Counted from the first letter of the stretch, positions 47,503-56,963 are shown. The stretch: 64,000 nucleotides of DNA from Bacillus sp. Marseille-Q1617 (GCF_903645295.1 NZ_CAHJXM010000002.1:658001-722000); one strand, 5' to 3'. The notes: generated by a model from the sequence alone, not told the origin. Numbers and translations: made by a program.

Positions 47503-50500
47503 CAAAGCTGAAATTATACGGATTCCTCTTATTCATTGCAGGAATTGTGCTCGTTATTTCCTCACCATTCTGGCTCTGGCAGCTGAAGGATAGTCGGGAG
47601 CTAGACTTCCTGATCATAGATAAGACCGTACCTGACGAGACATACCGTGAGCATAAAGGATTGGTTTGGCTGTTGAATCAGCAAAAATACTCAAAATCGG
47701 ACGGCATGCCATATGAGCTGAATGAAGATTATATCGGATTCGTCCCGAATGCCGGCGGACATTCAGATACGAAAGACCTGCCGTCTTCACTCGAAAGCTA
47801 CGATGCTGTTTATGTAGCGGATACGTATGGTGTATATAAAGAAGACCTCGACAATGAAAATATTTCCGGGGAGCGCTCTTCAAAAGTATACGGCGGCTTG
47901 ACCAATGATGATATGGATGCTTTAAAGGAAATGGCAATGAAAGACGGTAAGACCCTCATTGCTGAATTCAACTCGATGGCGCATCCGACGACGGAAGAGA
48001 CCCGTCAATCCTTTTATTCCCTGTTTAACTTAGAGTGGTCAGGCTGGATCGGACGGTATTTTCCTGACCTTAAAAGCAGTGAAGTTCCTCAATGGGTTCT
48101 AGAAAACTATGAGAATCAGTACGGGAAATCCTTTACGTTTACGGGACCTGGATATGTTTTGGTGGATAAAAACGACAGGCTGGTCATTCTCGATAAGGAT
48201 GATATCGGAAAAGAAGGCGTTGTCTTTTCCACGACGTCTGAAGGAGAAAAACAGTTCGGGGAAAACATGAGTGTCCCCTACTCCTATTGGTTTGATATCG
48301 TTGAACCGATCAATGAAGAAGACGTCCTGGCCAACTACACTTTATCCCTTTCAAAAAGCGGAAAGAAGAAGTTGAAAGCCCTTCACCTTCCGGAAACGTT
48401 CCCTGCCGTTGTTCACGGGGATAACCGGGTGTATGAAACCTATTATTTCAGCGGGGATTATGCCGACCATCCGGACGTTCCGAATCTCTACCAGACGACA
48501 GGATTTTCAACATGGAGAAAATGGACGGAAGCTTCAAATCCGGACAACTCTTCTGCCTTCTACTGGAAAGCGTATGTCCCGATGATGACAAGCATCCTGG
48601 AACGAATTCATAAAGAAAAGAATCGGGAAATGATGCAGGGGAATATCCAGATCAAATCCAAAGATGATGTGAAGCTGGCAGGTAAAGCCGGTTCTGACTA
48701 TATTCAAATCAATCAAAATGGAAAATGGGAAGACCTGCTTATAAAAGGAGTCAATATGGGGATTGCGAAGCCCGGTTCATTCCCGGGTGAAACAGCCATA
48801 ACCAAAGAGGAATACGTAAGGTGGTTCAAGCAGATCGGCGCCATGAACGCAAATGCATTGCGTGTCTACACGATTCATCCACCGGCATTCTATGAAGCGT
48901 TCTACGAATATAATCAAATGGCAGAAGATCCTCTTTACCTATTCCACGGTGTGTGGGTGAATGAAGAAATCTTTTTGGAGACGAACGATGCCTTCGCCAA
49001 GGAAAATACAGACGAATTCCGTGCTGAAATAAAGCGCATAATCGACCTGGTCCACGGGCAAGCAGAGCTTCCTGCAAGAAAGGGCCACGCATCCGGGGCT
49101 TACACCTATGATATTTCTCCATATGTGCTCGGCTGGATCTTCGGGGTGGAGTGGGATCCTGAAGTCGTTCTTTCAACAAATGAAAAACATAAAGGCTTGG
49201 AAGACTTCCAAGGTGAGTACTTGTCTACGGAAGAGGCAGAACCGTTTGAAATATGGCTTGCAGAAATGATGAATGAAGGAATTGCTTATGAAACGGAAAC
49301 TTACAAGTGGCAGCGCCCTGTCAGTTTCACGAACTGGGTGACGACAGATCTGCTCCATCATCCAAGCGAACCATCAGAAAAAGAAGACTTGGTCTCGGTG
49401 GACCCTAATGTCATGAAGGGTACCGGTAATCTGCATACAGGTCTGTTTGCCTCCTATCATATCTATCCATATTATCCGGATTTCCTTAATTATGAACCGG
49501 AGTACGTCAATTATGTCGATCACCGCGGTGAGAAAAATAATTATGCCGGTTATCTGAATGACATGAAGAAGGCCCATTCCATGCCGCTGTTGGTAGCGGA
49601 ATTCGGTGTCCCGGGCTCACGCGGCCATACTCACCGAAACGTATACGGATGGGATCAGGGACATCATTCAGAAAAAGAGCAAGGCGAGATCAACCGCCGA
49701 TTATTCGAAGATATGGTGGAAGAGGGAGCGGCAGGCGGACTTGTCTTCACCTGGCAGGACGAGTGGTTCAAGCGAACATGGAACACAATGGACTATGACA
49801 ATCCTGATAGACGTCCGTACTGGTCGAATGCCCAGACGAATGAGCAGCAGTTCGGGCTTTTGAGCTTCGACCCCGGCCCGGACGAAACATCGAGGATCCA
49901 TGTGGACGGACGCACAGGGGATTGGCAGCTGAAGGGAGTGGATCCTGCATTTACGGACGGCAGCCGCTCGATGTATGTCACAAGTGATGAACGCTACTTG
50001 TATGTGAGGGTGGATACCGATGAGATCACTGAACGGAAAGACACCTATCTTTTATTTGATACAGTGGATGCGCAGGGACAGTCTTCACTCCCCGGGGATG
50101 CTGATGTGAAAACATCCGGCGTGGACTTTGCCCTCCATATTCAAGGAGTGGAAAAGGCCCGGCTATTAGTGGATAGCTACTATGATACGTTTTATTATCA
50201 TTACGGTGAAGTCCTCGACATGATTCCGCGCGAGGAGTATGCGGCCAAGAAAGATAATGGAAATTTTCATCCGATCCGGCTTACGTTGAATAAAGAATTA
50301 AATATAGACGGGAGGGTGATCCCGTTTGAATCCTATGAAACTGGCACATTGACATTCGGGACGGCAAATCCGGATGATCCGGATTACGACTCTCTCACAG
50401 ACATCAGTGTCAGCCCTTCAAAGGACAGCTATGAAATACGGATACCTTGGCAGCTTCTGAATATCAAGGATCCAAGCCAGAAAGAGGCGATGGGAGATGT

Positions 50501-50729
50501 GTGGAAAAACGGGCTGGATTCGACAAGGACAATTGATGGCATCAACATCGGTCTATACGAAACGGATGGAAATCACACATTTTCCTATCCAAAACAAAGA
50601 GCAAACAACCTGAATCCGGCTGGATATTATCATTACTCGTGGGAAACCTGGGACCAGCCTGCATTTCATGAAAGATTGAAACAGTCATATTACGAAATGA
50701 AGAAGGCTTTTGATGAAGGAGAGGACTAA
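47499..50729 (+). CDS. Large membrane-anchored glycoside-hydrolase-like protein
   Basis: A 1076-residue extracytoplasmic protein with one N-terminal anchor (5-29). Residues 35-400 are an unassigned domain. Residues about 405-770 look like a clan-A TIM barrel: IKGVNMGIAKPGSFPGE, then YVLGWIFGVEWDP with Glu551 in the acid/base place (Val in place of the usual Asn before it), and LLVAEFGVPGS with Glu701 as candidate nucleophile, then FTWQDEWFK. Residues about 795-1050 form a beta-rich, probably carbohydrate-binding domain (HVDGRTGDW onward). It overlaps the synthase gene by ATGA, so it probably trims or processes the same polymer. No exact family recognised. Confidence 0.75.
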   Translation: MTKLKLYGFLLFIAGIVLVISSPFWLWQLKDSRELDFLIIDKTVPDETYREHKGLVWLLNQQKYSKSDGMPYELNEDYIGFVPNAGGHSDTKDLPSSLESYDAVYVADTYGVYKEDLDNENISGERSSKVYGGLTNDDMDALKEMAMKDGKTLIAEFNSMAHPTTEETRQSFYSLFNLEWSGWIGRYFPDLKSSEVPQWVLENYENQYGKSFTFTGPGYVLVDKNDRLVILDKDDIGKEGVVFSTTSEGEKQFGENMSVPYSYWFDIVEPINEEDVLANYTLSLSKSGKKKLKALHLPETFPAVVHGDNRVYETYYFSGDYADHPDVPNLYQTTGFSTWRKWTEASNPDNSSAFYWKAYVPMMTSILERIHKEKNREMMQGNIQIKSKDDVKLAGKAGSDYIQINQNGKWEDLLIKGVNMGIAKPGSFPGETAITKEEYVRWFKQIGAMNANALRVYTIHPPAFYEAFYEYNQMAEDPLYLFHGVWVNEEIFLETNDAFAKENTDEFRAEIKRIIDLVHGQAELPARKGHASGAYTYDISPYVLGWIFGVEWDPEVVLSTNEKHKGLEDFQGEYLSTEEAEPFEIWLAEMMNEGIAYETETYKWQRPVSFTNWVTTDLLHHPSEPSEKEDLVSVDPNVMKGTGNLHTGLFASYHIYPYYPDFLNYEPEYVNYVDHRGEKNNYAGYLNDMKKAHSMPLLVAEFGVPGSRGHTHRNVYGWDQGHHSEKEQGEINRRLFEDMVEEGAAGGLVFTWQDEWFKRTWNTMDYDNPDRRPYWSNAQTNEQQFGLLSFDPGPDETSRIHVDGRTGDWQLKGVDPAFTDGSRSMYVTSDERYLYVRVDTDEITERKDTYLLFDTVDAQGQSSLPGDADVKTSGVDFALHIQGVEKARLLVDSYYDTFYYHYGEVLDMIPREEYAAKKDNGNFHPIRLTLNKELNIDGRVIPFESYETGTLTFGTANPDDPDYDSLTDISVSPSKDSYEIRIPWQLLNIKDPSQKEAMGDVWKNGLDSTRTIDGINIGLYETDGNHTFSYPKQRANNLNPAGYYHYSWETWDQPAFHERLKQSYYEMKKAFDEGED

Positions 50730-50732
50730 ACC

Positions 50733-51104
50733 ATGGCGAAAATCTTAATTGCCGAAGATGAAGAAGTGTTGAGGATGCTGGTCGTCGATACACTGGAGGA
50801 TGAAGGGCATGAGCTCCATGAAGCAGCGGATGGCCGGGAAGCCATCACGAGCATCATGGAAAATGACTATGACCTGATCCTCCTCGACTATATGATGCCT
50901 TTATATACCGGACTTGAAGTCATCGAAAAGGTACGGAACATCCCGGAGAAAAAGGACGTGAAGATCATGATGGTATCGGCGAAAAGCCAGCAGGCGGATA
51001 AAGAACGCGTATTGCAGTCCGGTGCAGATTATTTTATTGCGAAACCATACAGTCCGATGGAACTGGTTCAGCGGATCGAGGATATCCTGAATGAAGAGGA
51101 TTAA
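50733..51104 (+). CDS. Stand-alone CheY-like response regulator
   Basis: A 123-residue single REC domain: acidic pocket IAEDEEVL, phospho-Asp in LILLDYMMP, Thr/Ser in MVSAKS, Lys in AKPYSP. It has no output domain, so it should work as a phosphorelay intermediate or by protein contact, for instance with the Hpt domain of the cyclase. It is 3 bp after the glycosidase-like gene and overlaps the kinase gene by 14 bp. Confidence 0.88.
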   Translation: MAKILIAEDEEVLRMLVVDTLEDEGHELHEAADGREAITSIMENDYDLILLDYMMPLYTGLEVIEKVRNIPEKKDVKIMMVSAKSQQADKERVLQSGADYFIAKPYSPMELVQRIEDILNEED

Positions 51105-53952
51105 GGGATTTTTCCAAACAAGTCTGCGGAATCAATTCATCGGCGTGATGAGCAGCTTCATCCTCATTTTCCTGATCGGGGCAGCCTGTTTGTTTCTTTA
51201 CAATCAATACATTACGGATGAATATCAAGCGGAACGGGAAAAACTCAATGAAAAAGAAGCAGTGGCTGAACAGCTGAACAGGGCATTCAGCAAAGCATTC
51301 TTTGATGCCCGGGGCTACATTGCATTTGGGAGGCTGGAGCTGAAAGAAAGCATCTACCGGCAGGAAATCGTCATCGAGAATATCATCGAGAAATTCAGGA
51401 CGCTTGCGATCGAACCGGATGATCAATCCTTCATCAAGGATGTAGAAGAATTCTCTGATTACTATTTCAGGCAAATCGTCGCAAATGCCATTTTAAATTA
51501 CGATAACGGGGACATTGAAGCGGTAAAAAAAGCATCGGCTGACGGCGGAACCGCCACTGTTGACACATTTCAAAACCAGATGAATGATTATAAGGATTCG
51601 CTAGAGGAAAAGAGTGATGAGGCATATGAAGAGGTGAAACGCAAGGAATCTCTCAGCCAGGGAGCCTTTGTTCTATTCATTTTCCTTATGCTGCTGGTAT
51701 TGATGAGGATCATGAGGATGCTTGCCAAACAGATTGGGTCACCACTCAATCAGGTTGCAACGGCAGCCGAACAGATTGCCGAGGATGAAACATACCAGCG
51801 CTGGTCTTTTGAAAACAATCGCAAGGACGAAATCGGGAAGGTTTCGCGGGCATTTGAAAAAATGATCCATCGAATTCAATTGAAGGAAGAAGATCTGCTG
51901 GCCCAGAATGAGGAGCTGGTCGCCCAGCAGGATGAGCTTGAGTCACAGCAGTCGAAGCTTGAGCATCTGCTTACGGTTGCCAAACTTCGCGAGCAGCAGC
52001 TCGAGCGGCGCAATGAATTCATAAACGGGATTTCCCGTTCCCTCAACAAGCAGGAAGTGCTTGATAGTATTGTAGACACGATGTGCGACGTCATGGATGC
52101 CTCGCGAGGCATGATAGTCCTCCTGGATGAGCAGAAGTCGCGTGCATCATGCGGGATATCTGAAACGGGAGTGGGGCAGTTTGTAAATTATATGTATAAC
52201 GGACTGCATCAGCGTTTATTTCAGAAGAAGGAGCCTTTTTCGATTAAACGTGAGCTTATAGAGGCAGAAAAGGGCTACCATCTTGAAACGATGTATTCCT
52301 ATGATCTTTTCATCCCGATTTTATCATTGAATAAAGAAGTCGAAGCCATCATGGTCTTCAGCCGTTTCGGCCAAGATTTTAACTCAGAGGAACTCAAAGA
52401 ATACAGGAGTCTCAGCAAACAGGTTTCCATCTCCCTTCAAAAAATCCATCTGTTTGAAGAGTCGGAAAAAGACCGTCATATGAATCAGGATATCCTGAAT
52501 AACATCCAGGAAGGCATCCAGCTTGTCGATAACGACGGGAACAGCATGCTGATGAATACGAAATTATCAAAAATCATCAAAGGTGAGCTGTGCGCCCTGC
52601 AGCAGGCTCCGTATCCAGAGTGGAAAAGAGCACTTTTAGATCAAGTTGAAAATGAAAAAGGGCTGAACCGATATTATGAAATGGTCATTGAAGGGGAAAA
52701 AGCCGGCAGACACCTCCATACGTACCATCTCCAAGATGGAAGGACCGTCTACCAGGTATACTCGGAGGCCCTATACCGAGGTGATGAGAAAGTCGGGACC
52801 ATCTTCGTGCACCGCGACATCACAAAAGAATTTGAAGTGGATCAGATGAAATCGGAATTCGTCTCCACCGTCAGCCATGAACTTCGAACGCCGTTATCAA
52901 GTGTCCTCGGCTTCACTGAATTGATGCTGACCAGAGACTTGAAGCCCGAAAGAACGAAGAAGTATCTGACAACCATCTATCAGGAAGCGAAACGATTGAC
53001 CTCGCTTATCAATGATTTTCTCGATGTCCAGAGAATGGAGTCCGGCAGGCAGACCTTTGATAAACGGTACGAAGACATCGTCCCGATCATTCAAAATGTC
53101 ATCAATACCCAAAAGATCAATGTCCCCCATCATACATTCACGATTGAGAAAGATACGGATTGTACGATGGTGCTCGGCGATAAAGATAAATTATCCCAGG
53201 CCTTTACGAACCTGATCAGCAATGCCATCAAGTATTCTCCTGACGGAGGGAATATCACGGCACGCGTTTATGAAAAACAGGATAAGGTGTTCATCAATAT
53301 CATCGATGAAGGACTCGGTATCCCGGATGATGCCTTTCCTAAGTTGTTCACGAAATTCTACAGGGTCGATAATTCAGACCGCAGAAGAATTGGCGGCACA
53401 GGACTGGGTCTGACGATCGTGAAGGAAATCATCGAGAATCATGACGGCAGTATCAGGGTCGCTTCTGAAATCGGGAAGGGAAGCACATTCACCATCAGTC
53501 TGCCGATGGTGACGCTGCAAACCTTCAAGGAGGAAGAATCAAGCGGGGACGGCATGACGATCACTGTCATAGAAGATGACATCAATCTCGCATCGTTATT
53601 GACGACAGAGCTTTCCGGCAGCGGATTCCAGGTGCAGCACGCGAAATCCGGAGAAGACGCGATTGAAAAAATCCATGAGCATAGACCGGATGCCATCGTC
53701 CTGGATATCATGCTCGAAGGAGCCTTGTCGGGCTGGGACGTCCTTCAAACCCTAAAAGCAAATAAAGAGCTGTGTGACATCCCGATCATCATTTCTTCCG
53801 CACTGGACGAAAAAGAAAAAGGCATCACACTGGGGGCAGTCGATTACCTTGTGAAACCCTATCATCCAAGTGAACTATCAAAAACCATCCTGCATCTGCT
53901 CCTGAAAAGCGGGAGGAATGGGGAAGTGCTCATACCGTTTAAAGACGAATAA
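51091..53952 (+). CDS. Hybrid sensor histidine kinase
   Basis: A 953-residue membrane kinase. Order: TM1 (15-37), extracytoplasmic helical sensor (38-188, CHASE3-like), TM2 (190-210), HAMP (212-265), coiled coil (265-310), GAF (315-455), PAS (465-590), HisKA with His596 in VSHELRTPLSS, HATPase (NLISNAIKYS, DEGLGIP, GGTGLGL), and a C-terminal REC domain (VIEDDINLA, VLDIMLEGA, KPY). Last gene of the accessory operon; likely partner of the stand-alone REC and the Hpt-REC-GGDEF-REC protein. Confidence 0.9.
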   Translation: MKRIKGFFQTSLRNQFIGVMSSFILIFLIGAACLFLYNQYITDEYQAEREKLNEKEAVAEQLNRAFSKAFFDARGYIAFGRLELKESIYRQEIVIENIIEKFRTLAIEPDDQSFIKDVEEFSDYYFRQIVANAILNYDNGDIEAVKKASADGGTATVDTFQNQMNDYKDSLEEKSDEAYEEVKRKESLSQGAFVLFIFLMLLVLMRIMRMLAKQIGSPLNQVATAAEQIAEDETYQRWSFENNRKDEIGKVSRAFEKMIHRIQLKEEDLLAQNEELVAQQDELESQQSKLEHLLTVAKLREQQLERRNEFINGISRSLNKQEVLDSIVDTMCDVMDASRGMIVLLDEQKSRASCGISETGVGQFVNYMYNGLHQRLFQKKEPFSIKRELIEAEKGYHLETMYSYDLFIPILSLNKEVEAIMVFSRFGQDFNSEELKEYRSLSKQVSISLQKIHLFEESEKDRHMNQDILNNIQEGIQLVDNDGNSMLMNTKLSKIIKGELCALQQAPYPEWKRALLDQVENEKGLNRYYEMVIEGEKAGRHLHTYHLQDGRTVYQVYSEALYRGDEKVGTIFVHRDITKEFEVDQMKSEFVSTVSHELRTPLSSVLGFTELMLTRDLKPERTKKYLTTIYQEAKRLTSLINDFLDVQRMESGRQTFDKRYEDIVPIIQNVINTQKINVPHHTFTIEKDTDCTMVLGDKDKLSQAFTNLISNAIKYSPDGGNITARVYEKQDKVFINIIDEGLGIPDDAFPKLFTKFYRVDNSDRRRIGGTGLGLTIVKEIIENHDGSIRVASEIGKGSTFTISLPMVTLQTFKEEESSGDGMTITVIEDDINLASLLTTELSGSGFQVQHAKSGEDAIEKIHEHRPDAIVLDIMLEGALSGWDVLQTLKANKELCDIPIIISSALDEKEKGITLGAVDYLVKPYHPSELSKTILHLLLKSGRNGEVLIPFKDE

Positions 53953-53957
53953 CCACT

Positions 53958-54016
53958 TGAAGGCCCGTCCCAGACTGCGTTAACGCATTAGCGCAGCGAG
54001 GGACGGGCCTTTGGTT
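53958..54016 (+). terminator. Palindromic terminator (intact GGGACGGGCC element)
   Basis: AAGGCCCGTCCC (53958-53969) pairs with GGGACGGGCCTT (54000-54012 region) around an inner hairpin (CTGCGTTAACGC..GCGCAG), followed by TTTGGTTTTC. It ends the accessory operon and faces clpP. Half-copies of the same element occur at 2651, 7187, 30909 and 34315. Confidence 0.8.
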
Positions 54017-54021
54017 TTCAT

Positions 54022-54052
54022 GAAAAAACCCCGGCGGCCAAAGCCGACGGGG
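54022..54052 (-). terminator. Terminator of clpP
   Basis: On the minus strand CCCCGTCGGC-TTTG-GCCGCCGGGG followed by TTTTTT; one mismatch in the stem. Confidence 0.88.
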
Positions 54053-54071
54053 CAGACTCTTCAAAAGAGTA

Positions 54072-54668
54072 TTATTTTGTATTCATTTCATTGCGAGTGA
54101 TGATGCGGTCGATCAAACCGTATTCTTTCGCACGTTCAGCAGTCATGAAGTTGTCGCGGTCCGTATCTTTTGCGATGACTTCAAGAGGCTGGCCAGTGCG
54201 GTCTGCAAGGATCTGGTTCAGTTTTTCACGAAGGAATAGGATGCGCTTTGCAGCGATCTCGATTTCCGTCGCCTGACCTTGTGCTCCGCCAAGCGGCTGA
54301 TGGATCATCACTTCTGCATTTGGAAGGGCAAGACGCTTGCCTTCAGCACCTGCTGCAAGAAGGAATGCTCCCATTGAAGCGGCCATACCGATACAGATCG
54401 TCTGTACATCAGGCTTGATGTATTGGATCGTATCATAGATTGCCATACCTGCCGTGATGCTTCCGCCAGGAGAGTTGATGTAGATGGAGATATCTTTCTC
54501 CGGATTTTCAGACTCCAGGAATAGAAGTTGTGCTACAATGGAGTTCGCCACATTATCATCGATGGCGCTTCCAAGCATGATGACACGGTCCTTCAACAGA
54601 CGAGAATAGATGTCGTATGCGCGCTCGCCGCGGTTCGTTTGTTCAATAACTGTAGGAATTAAGTTCAT
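54072..54668 (-). CDS. clpP: ATP-dependent Clp protease proteolytic subunit
   Basis: Serine protease that forms the barrel used with ClpC, ClpX or ClpE. Starting at ATG (complement of 54666-54668) after AAGGAGGAACG gives 197 residues beginning [20 protein letters not shown], the family start; the longer frame runs back through the promoter. Catalytic Ser98 (GMAASMG), His123 (MIHQPLGG) and an Asp in the expected late position. Minus strand between + strand neighbours. Regulated by CtsR. Confidence 0.97.
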   Translation of the reverse strand: MNLIPTVIEQTNRGERAYDIYSRLLKDRVIMLGSAIDDNVANSIVAQLLFLESENPEKDISIYINSPGGSITAGMAIYDTIQYIKPDVQTICIGMAASMGAFLLAAGAEGKRLALPNAEVMIHQPLGGAQGQATEIEIAAKRILFLREKLNQILADRTGQPLEVIAKDTDRDNFMTAERAKEYGLIDRIITRNEMNTK

Positions 54669-54732
54669 CCTTCGTTCCTCCTTAAAGTACACTTTTTTAT
54701 TTGTATTTAATACATATTCACTTTGTACTGTA

Positions 54733-54762
54733 ATCATACACTGTTGGTCAATAAAGGTCAAA
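54733..54762 (-). promoter_or_regulatory. clpP promoter with CtsR operator
   Basis: The CtsR box GGTCAATAAAGGTCAAA (54746-54762 on +) has one mismatch to the heptad-repeat consensus. On the minus strand it overlaps TTGACC (54756-54761), which is 17 nt from TATGAT (54733-54738). Heat and protein stress should relieve repression. Confidence 0.88.
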
Positions 54763-54910
54763 CCTGACGCATCAGCGATTCTTACACTATGTAATCCTTT
54801 CTACATCATACCCATCCATTCCTTTTTTAAACAGAGAAAACGTATTGCAATCCTGAAAAAAGTACCTTATAATATACTTTCGTACGATAGTTTTTCACAA
54901 CCAACTACAT

Positions 54911-54982
54911 GCCCTCGTGGTGCAACGGATAGCACGTAAGATTCCGGTTCTTAAAATGGGGGTTCGATTCCCTCCGAGGGCG
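54911..54982 (+). tRNA. tRNA-Arg (anticodon CCG)
   Basis: Acceptor stem GCCCTCG/CGAGGGC with discriminator G54982; anticodon stem AAGA/TCTT with loop TTCCGGT giving CCG, which reads CGG; T-arm GGGGGTTCGATTCCCTC. CCA is not encoded. It is a lone gene, terminated directly downstream. Confidence 0.93.
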
Positions 54983-54987
54983 TACCA

Positions 54988-55026
54988 AAATACCGCAGCG
55001 TTTTTATAACGCTGCGGTATTTTTTT
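54988..55026 (+). terminator. Terminator after tRNA-Arg
   Basis: AAATACCGCAGCGTT / AACGCTGCGGTATTT, 15-bp stem, then a T run. Confidence 0.92.
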
Positions 55027-55053
55027 GTCTTCAGTTGTATCACCGCTCAACTT

Positions 55054-55096
55054 CCTCCCCGCGGAAAGCAAGTGCCTGGAGCACAAAGGAACCGTC
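55054..55096 (+). repeat. Structured repeat, copy 4 (3' remnant)
   Basis: CTCCCCGCGGAAAGCAAGTGCCTGGAGC followed by AAAGGAAC matches the 3' third of copy 2 (18024-18060). The 5' part is gone. Confidence 0.65.
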
Positions 55097-55237
55097 AATG
55101 TTAGTTATACGCGCATGATTAAAAGGTATCTTCCTCCTACTAAATTCATAGAATTCTATAAAACAACCAGTCTTCCAAACAATTCCCATTAACGAAAGCC
55201 CCGTTTTCATGTAAAATGAAGGGAGGAGGTTAGAAGG

Positions 55238-56560
55238 ATGAATTTGAACACAGGATTATGGCAAAAACAGCAAATGAAGCTTCAAATGACACAACAGCTC
55301 TCTCAAGCCATCACCCTCCTCCAATATTCCACGATGGAACTGAATGCTTTCCTTGAAACGAAAGCATTGGAGAATCCCCTCATACAATTAGAAGACCCCG
55401 TCATGGACATTCCCGATCGAGGAGAGTCGTATCAAAATAAAGGCAAAGATCCGATAGATTTCACAGAGTTTCTATCAGTCTCGAAGAATACGCTTGATGA
55501 ACATCTTTTTCTTCAACTAGATTTGAAATCGCTTTCTAAAATAGACTTGAAAGTCATGAAAGAACTGTTTTACAGCTTGGATGATAACGGATACTTGCAA
55601 ATCGAGACGGAGAATTTCCTCTCCCGGAACCATCTGCCATTGTCTCAGCTGGAACACTATATAGGCATGCTGCAGGAATTGGAACCTGCCGGAATTGGAG
55701 CACGTTCCCTGCAGGAGTGCATTTCCCTCCAACTAAGAAGAAAGCGATCTTCGGGATTGGCCCTGACAATCGTGGAGGATCATTTTGATGATTTTGCGGC
55801 GAAAAAGTGGAAGGGAATGGCGAAAGAATTAAATGTGGAACTGAAAGACATTCAGAAAGCCGCTGATCTCATCAAGCAATGCAATCCGCGTCCGGGCGCC
55901 CTATACAGCGACGGGCCGTCTCATTATATCGCACCGGAATTAGTAGTGAACGTGTTGGACGACAAGACGGTTACCGTCTCATTATTTGACGGTACAACAC
56001 TCAAAGTGATCTATAATGATGAGTACAAGGTTTTTCTTGAGCATCATTCCGATAAGGAAGTCGGCAGTTATCTAAGGGAGAAAGAACAGGAATTCCATTG
56101 GCTGCTGCAAAGCTTGCAGCAGCGCAAACAGACCATTGTAAAAGTAGGGAAATTGATCGTCGAAAAGCAGAAATCCTTCTTCCTGGATGGACCGGCCGGC
56201 CTTCAGCCCCTTACATTAAAAGAAGTAGCCGAAGAAGCCGGAGTCCATGAATCCACGATCAGCCGTGCGGTGAAAGGGAAGTATATGCAAACGCCTTATG
56301 GCATCTTTGAAATGAAGTACTTCTTCAGTGCCGCCATCAAGTCGCTCCATTCAGAAGACAGCGGGGCAGCTTCCTCCACGACGATCAAAAATGAAATCCA
56401 GCGCCTGGTGGACGAAGAAGATAAGAAGAAACCGCTGTCCGATCAGAAAATCGTCAACATGCTGATTGATAAAGGATACGACGTCTCGCGCAGGACCATC
56501 GCAAAATATCGGGATCAGCTCGGGATATCTTCTTCGACAATGAGGAAGCGGTATGAATGA
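55238..56560 (+). CDS. sigL: RNA polymerase sigma-54 factor (SigL)
   Basis: Sigma-54 for enhancer-dependent promoters; in B. subtilis it serves levanase, arginine and branched-chain amino acid use. Seen: region I MKLQMTQQLSQAITLLQYS, core-binding middle, HTH near KEVAEEAGVHESTISRAVKG and the RpoN box SRRTIAKYRDQLG. 440 residues. GGGAGGAGG upstream. Confidence 0.95.
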   Translation: MNLNTGLWQKQQMKLQMTQQLSQAITLLQYSTMELNAFLETKALENPLIQLEDPVMDIPDRGESYQNKGKDPIDFTEFLSVSKNTLDEHLFLQLDLKSLSKIDLKVMKELFYSLDDNGYLQIETENFLSRNHLPLSQLEHYIGMLQELEPAGIGARSLQECISLQLRRKRSSGLALTIVEDHFDDFAAKKWKGMAKELNVELKDIQKAADLIKQCNPRPGALYSDGPSHYIAPELVVNVLDDKTVTVSLFDGTTLKVIYNDEYKVFLEHHSDKEVGSYLREKEQEFHWLLQSLQQRKQTIVKVGKLIVEKQKSFFLDGPAGLQPLTLKEVAEEAGVHESTISRAVKGKYMQTPYGIFEMKYFFSAAIKSLHSEDSGAASSTTIKNEIQRLVDEEDKKKPLSDQKIVNMLIDKGYDVSRRTIAKYRDQLGISSSTMRKRYE

Positions 56561-56629
56561 TAAATAATGATGGAAACTGGTACAACGCCCACACCATTTC
56601 CACCAAACCGGCATATATAGTATTATCAG

Positions 56630-56669
56630 TTGTACCTGGTACAAACACCCTGAATTGTACCAGGTACAA
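56630..56669. promoter_or_regulatory. Paired 15-bp GTAC palindromes
   Basis: TTGTACCTGGTACAA (56630-56644) and TTGTACCAGGTACAA (56655-56669), 25 bp centre to centre. Each is a palindrome around a central base and the two are exact reverse complements of each other. A half-site TGGTACAA lies at 56578-56585. They sit before the glutaredoxin-like gene and look like tandem operators of an unknown repressor; as RNA they form a 15-bp hairpin without a T run. Confidence 0.65.
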
Positions 56670-56711
56670 TGTATAAAATCTGGCAAAATCACTAAACGGA
56701 GGACAACCCCA

Positions 56712-56963
56712 ATGAACCCAGTCATCTTCTACACCAGAAACCAATGCCACCTCTGCACCGACGCGAAACTGAATCTTAAACTCGTCCAGGACGACCTGAA
56801 ATTCGACATCATCGAAAAGGATATCGACCAGAGTGACGAACTGACGGAACGTTTCGGATTGATGATCCCGGTGGTGGAATATGACGGAGAAATCATCCAG
56901 TACGGGCAAATTGACTATTTTACACTTAGCAAGCGTTTACATGAAAAACTCAGTAGTTTCTAG
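56712..56963 (+). CDS. Glutaredoxin-like thiol protein
   Basis: An 83-residue thioredoxin-fold protein with the redox motif CHLC in FYTRNQCHLCTDAKLNL, the cis-Pro region MIPVVEYDGE, and length typical of the DUF836/glutaredoxin-like group found next to cggR in many Bacillus. GGAGGA lies 8 bp before ATG 56712; the longer frame from 56655 runs through the palindromes and is rejected. Confidence 0.85.
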   Translation: MNPVIFYTRNQCHLCTDAKLNLKLVQDDLKFDIIEKDIDQSDELTERFGLMIPVVEYDGEIIQYGQIDYFTLSKRLHEKLSSF

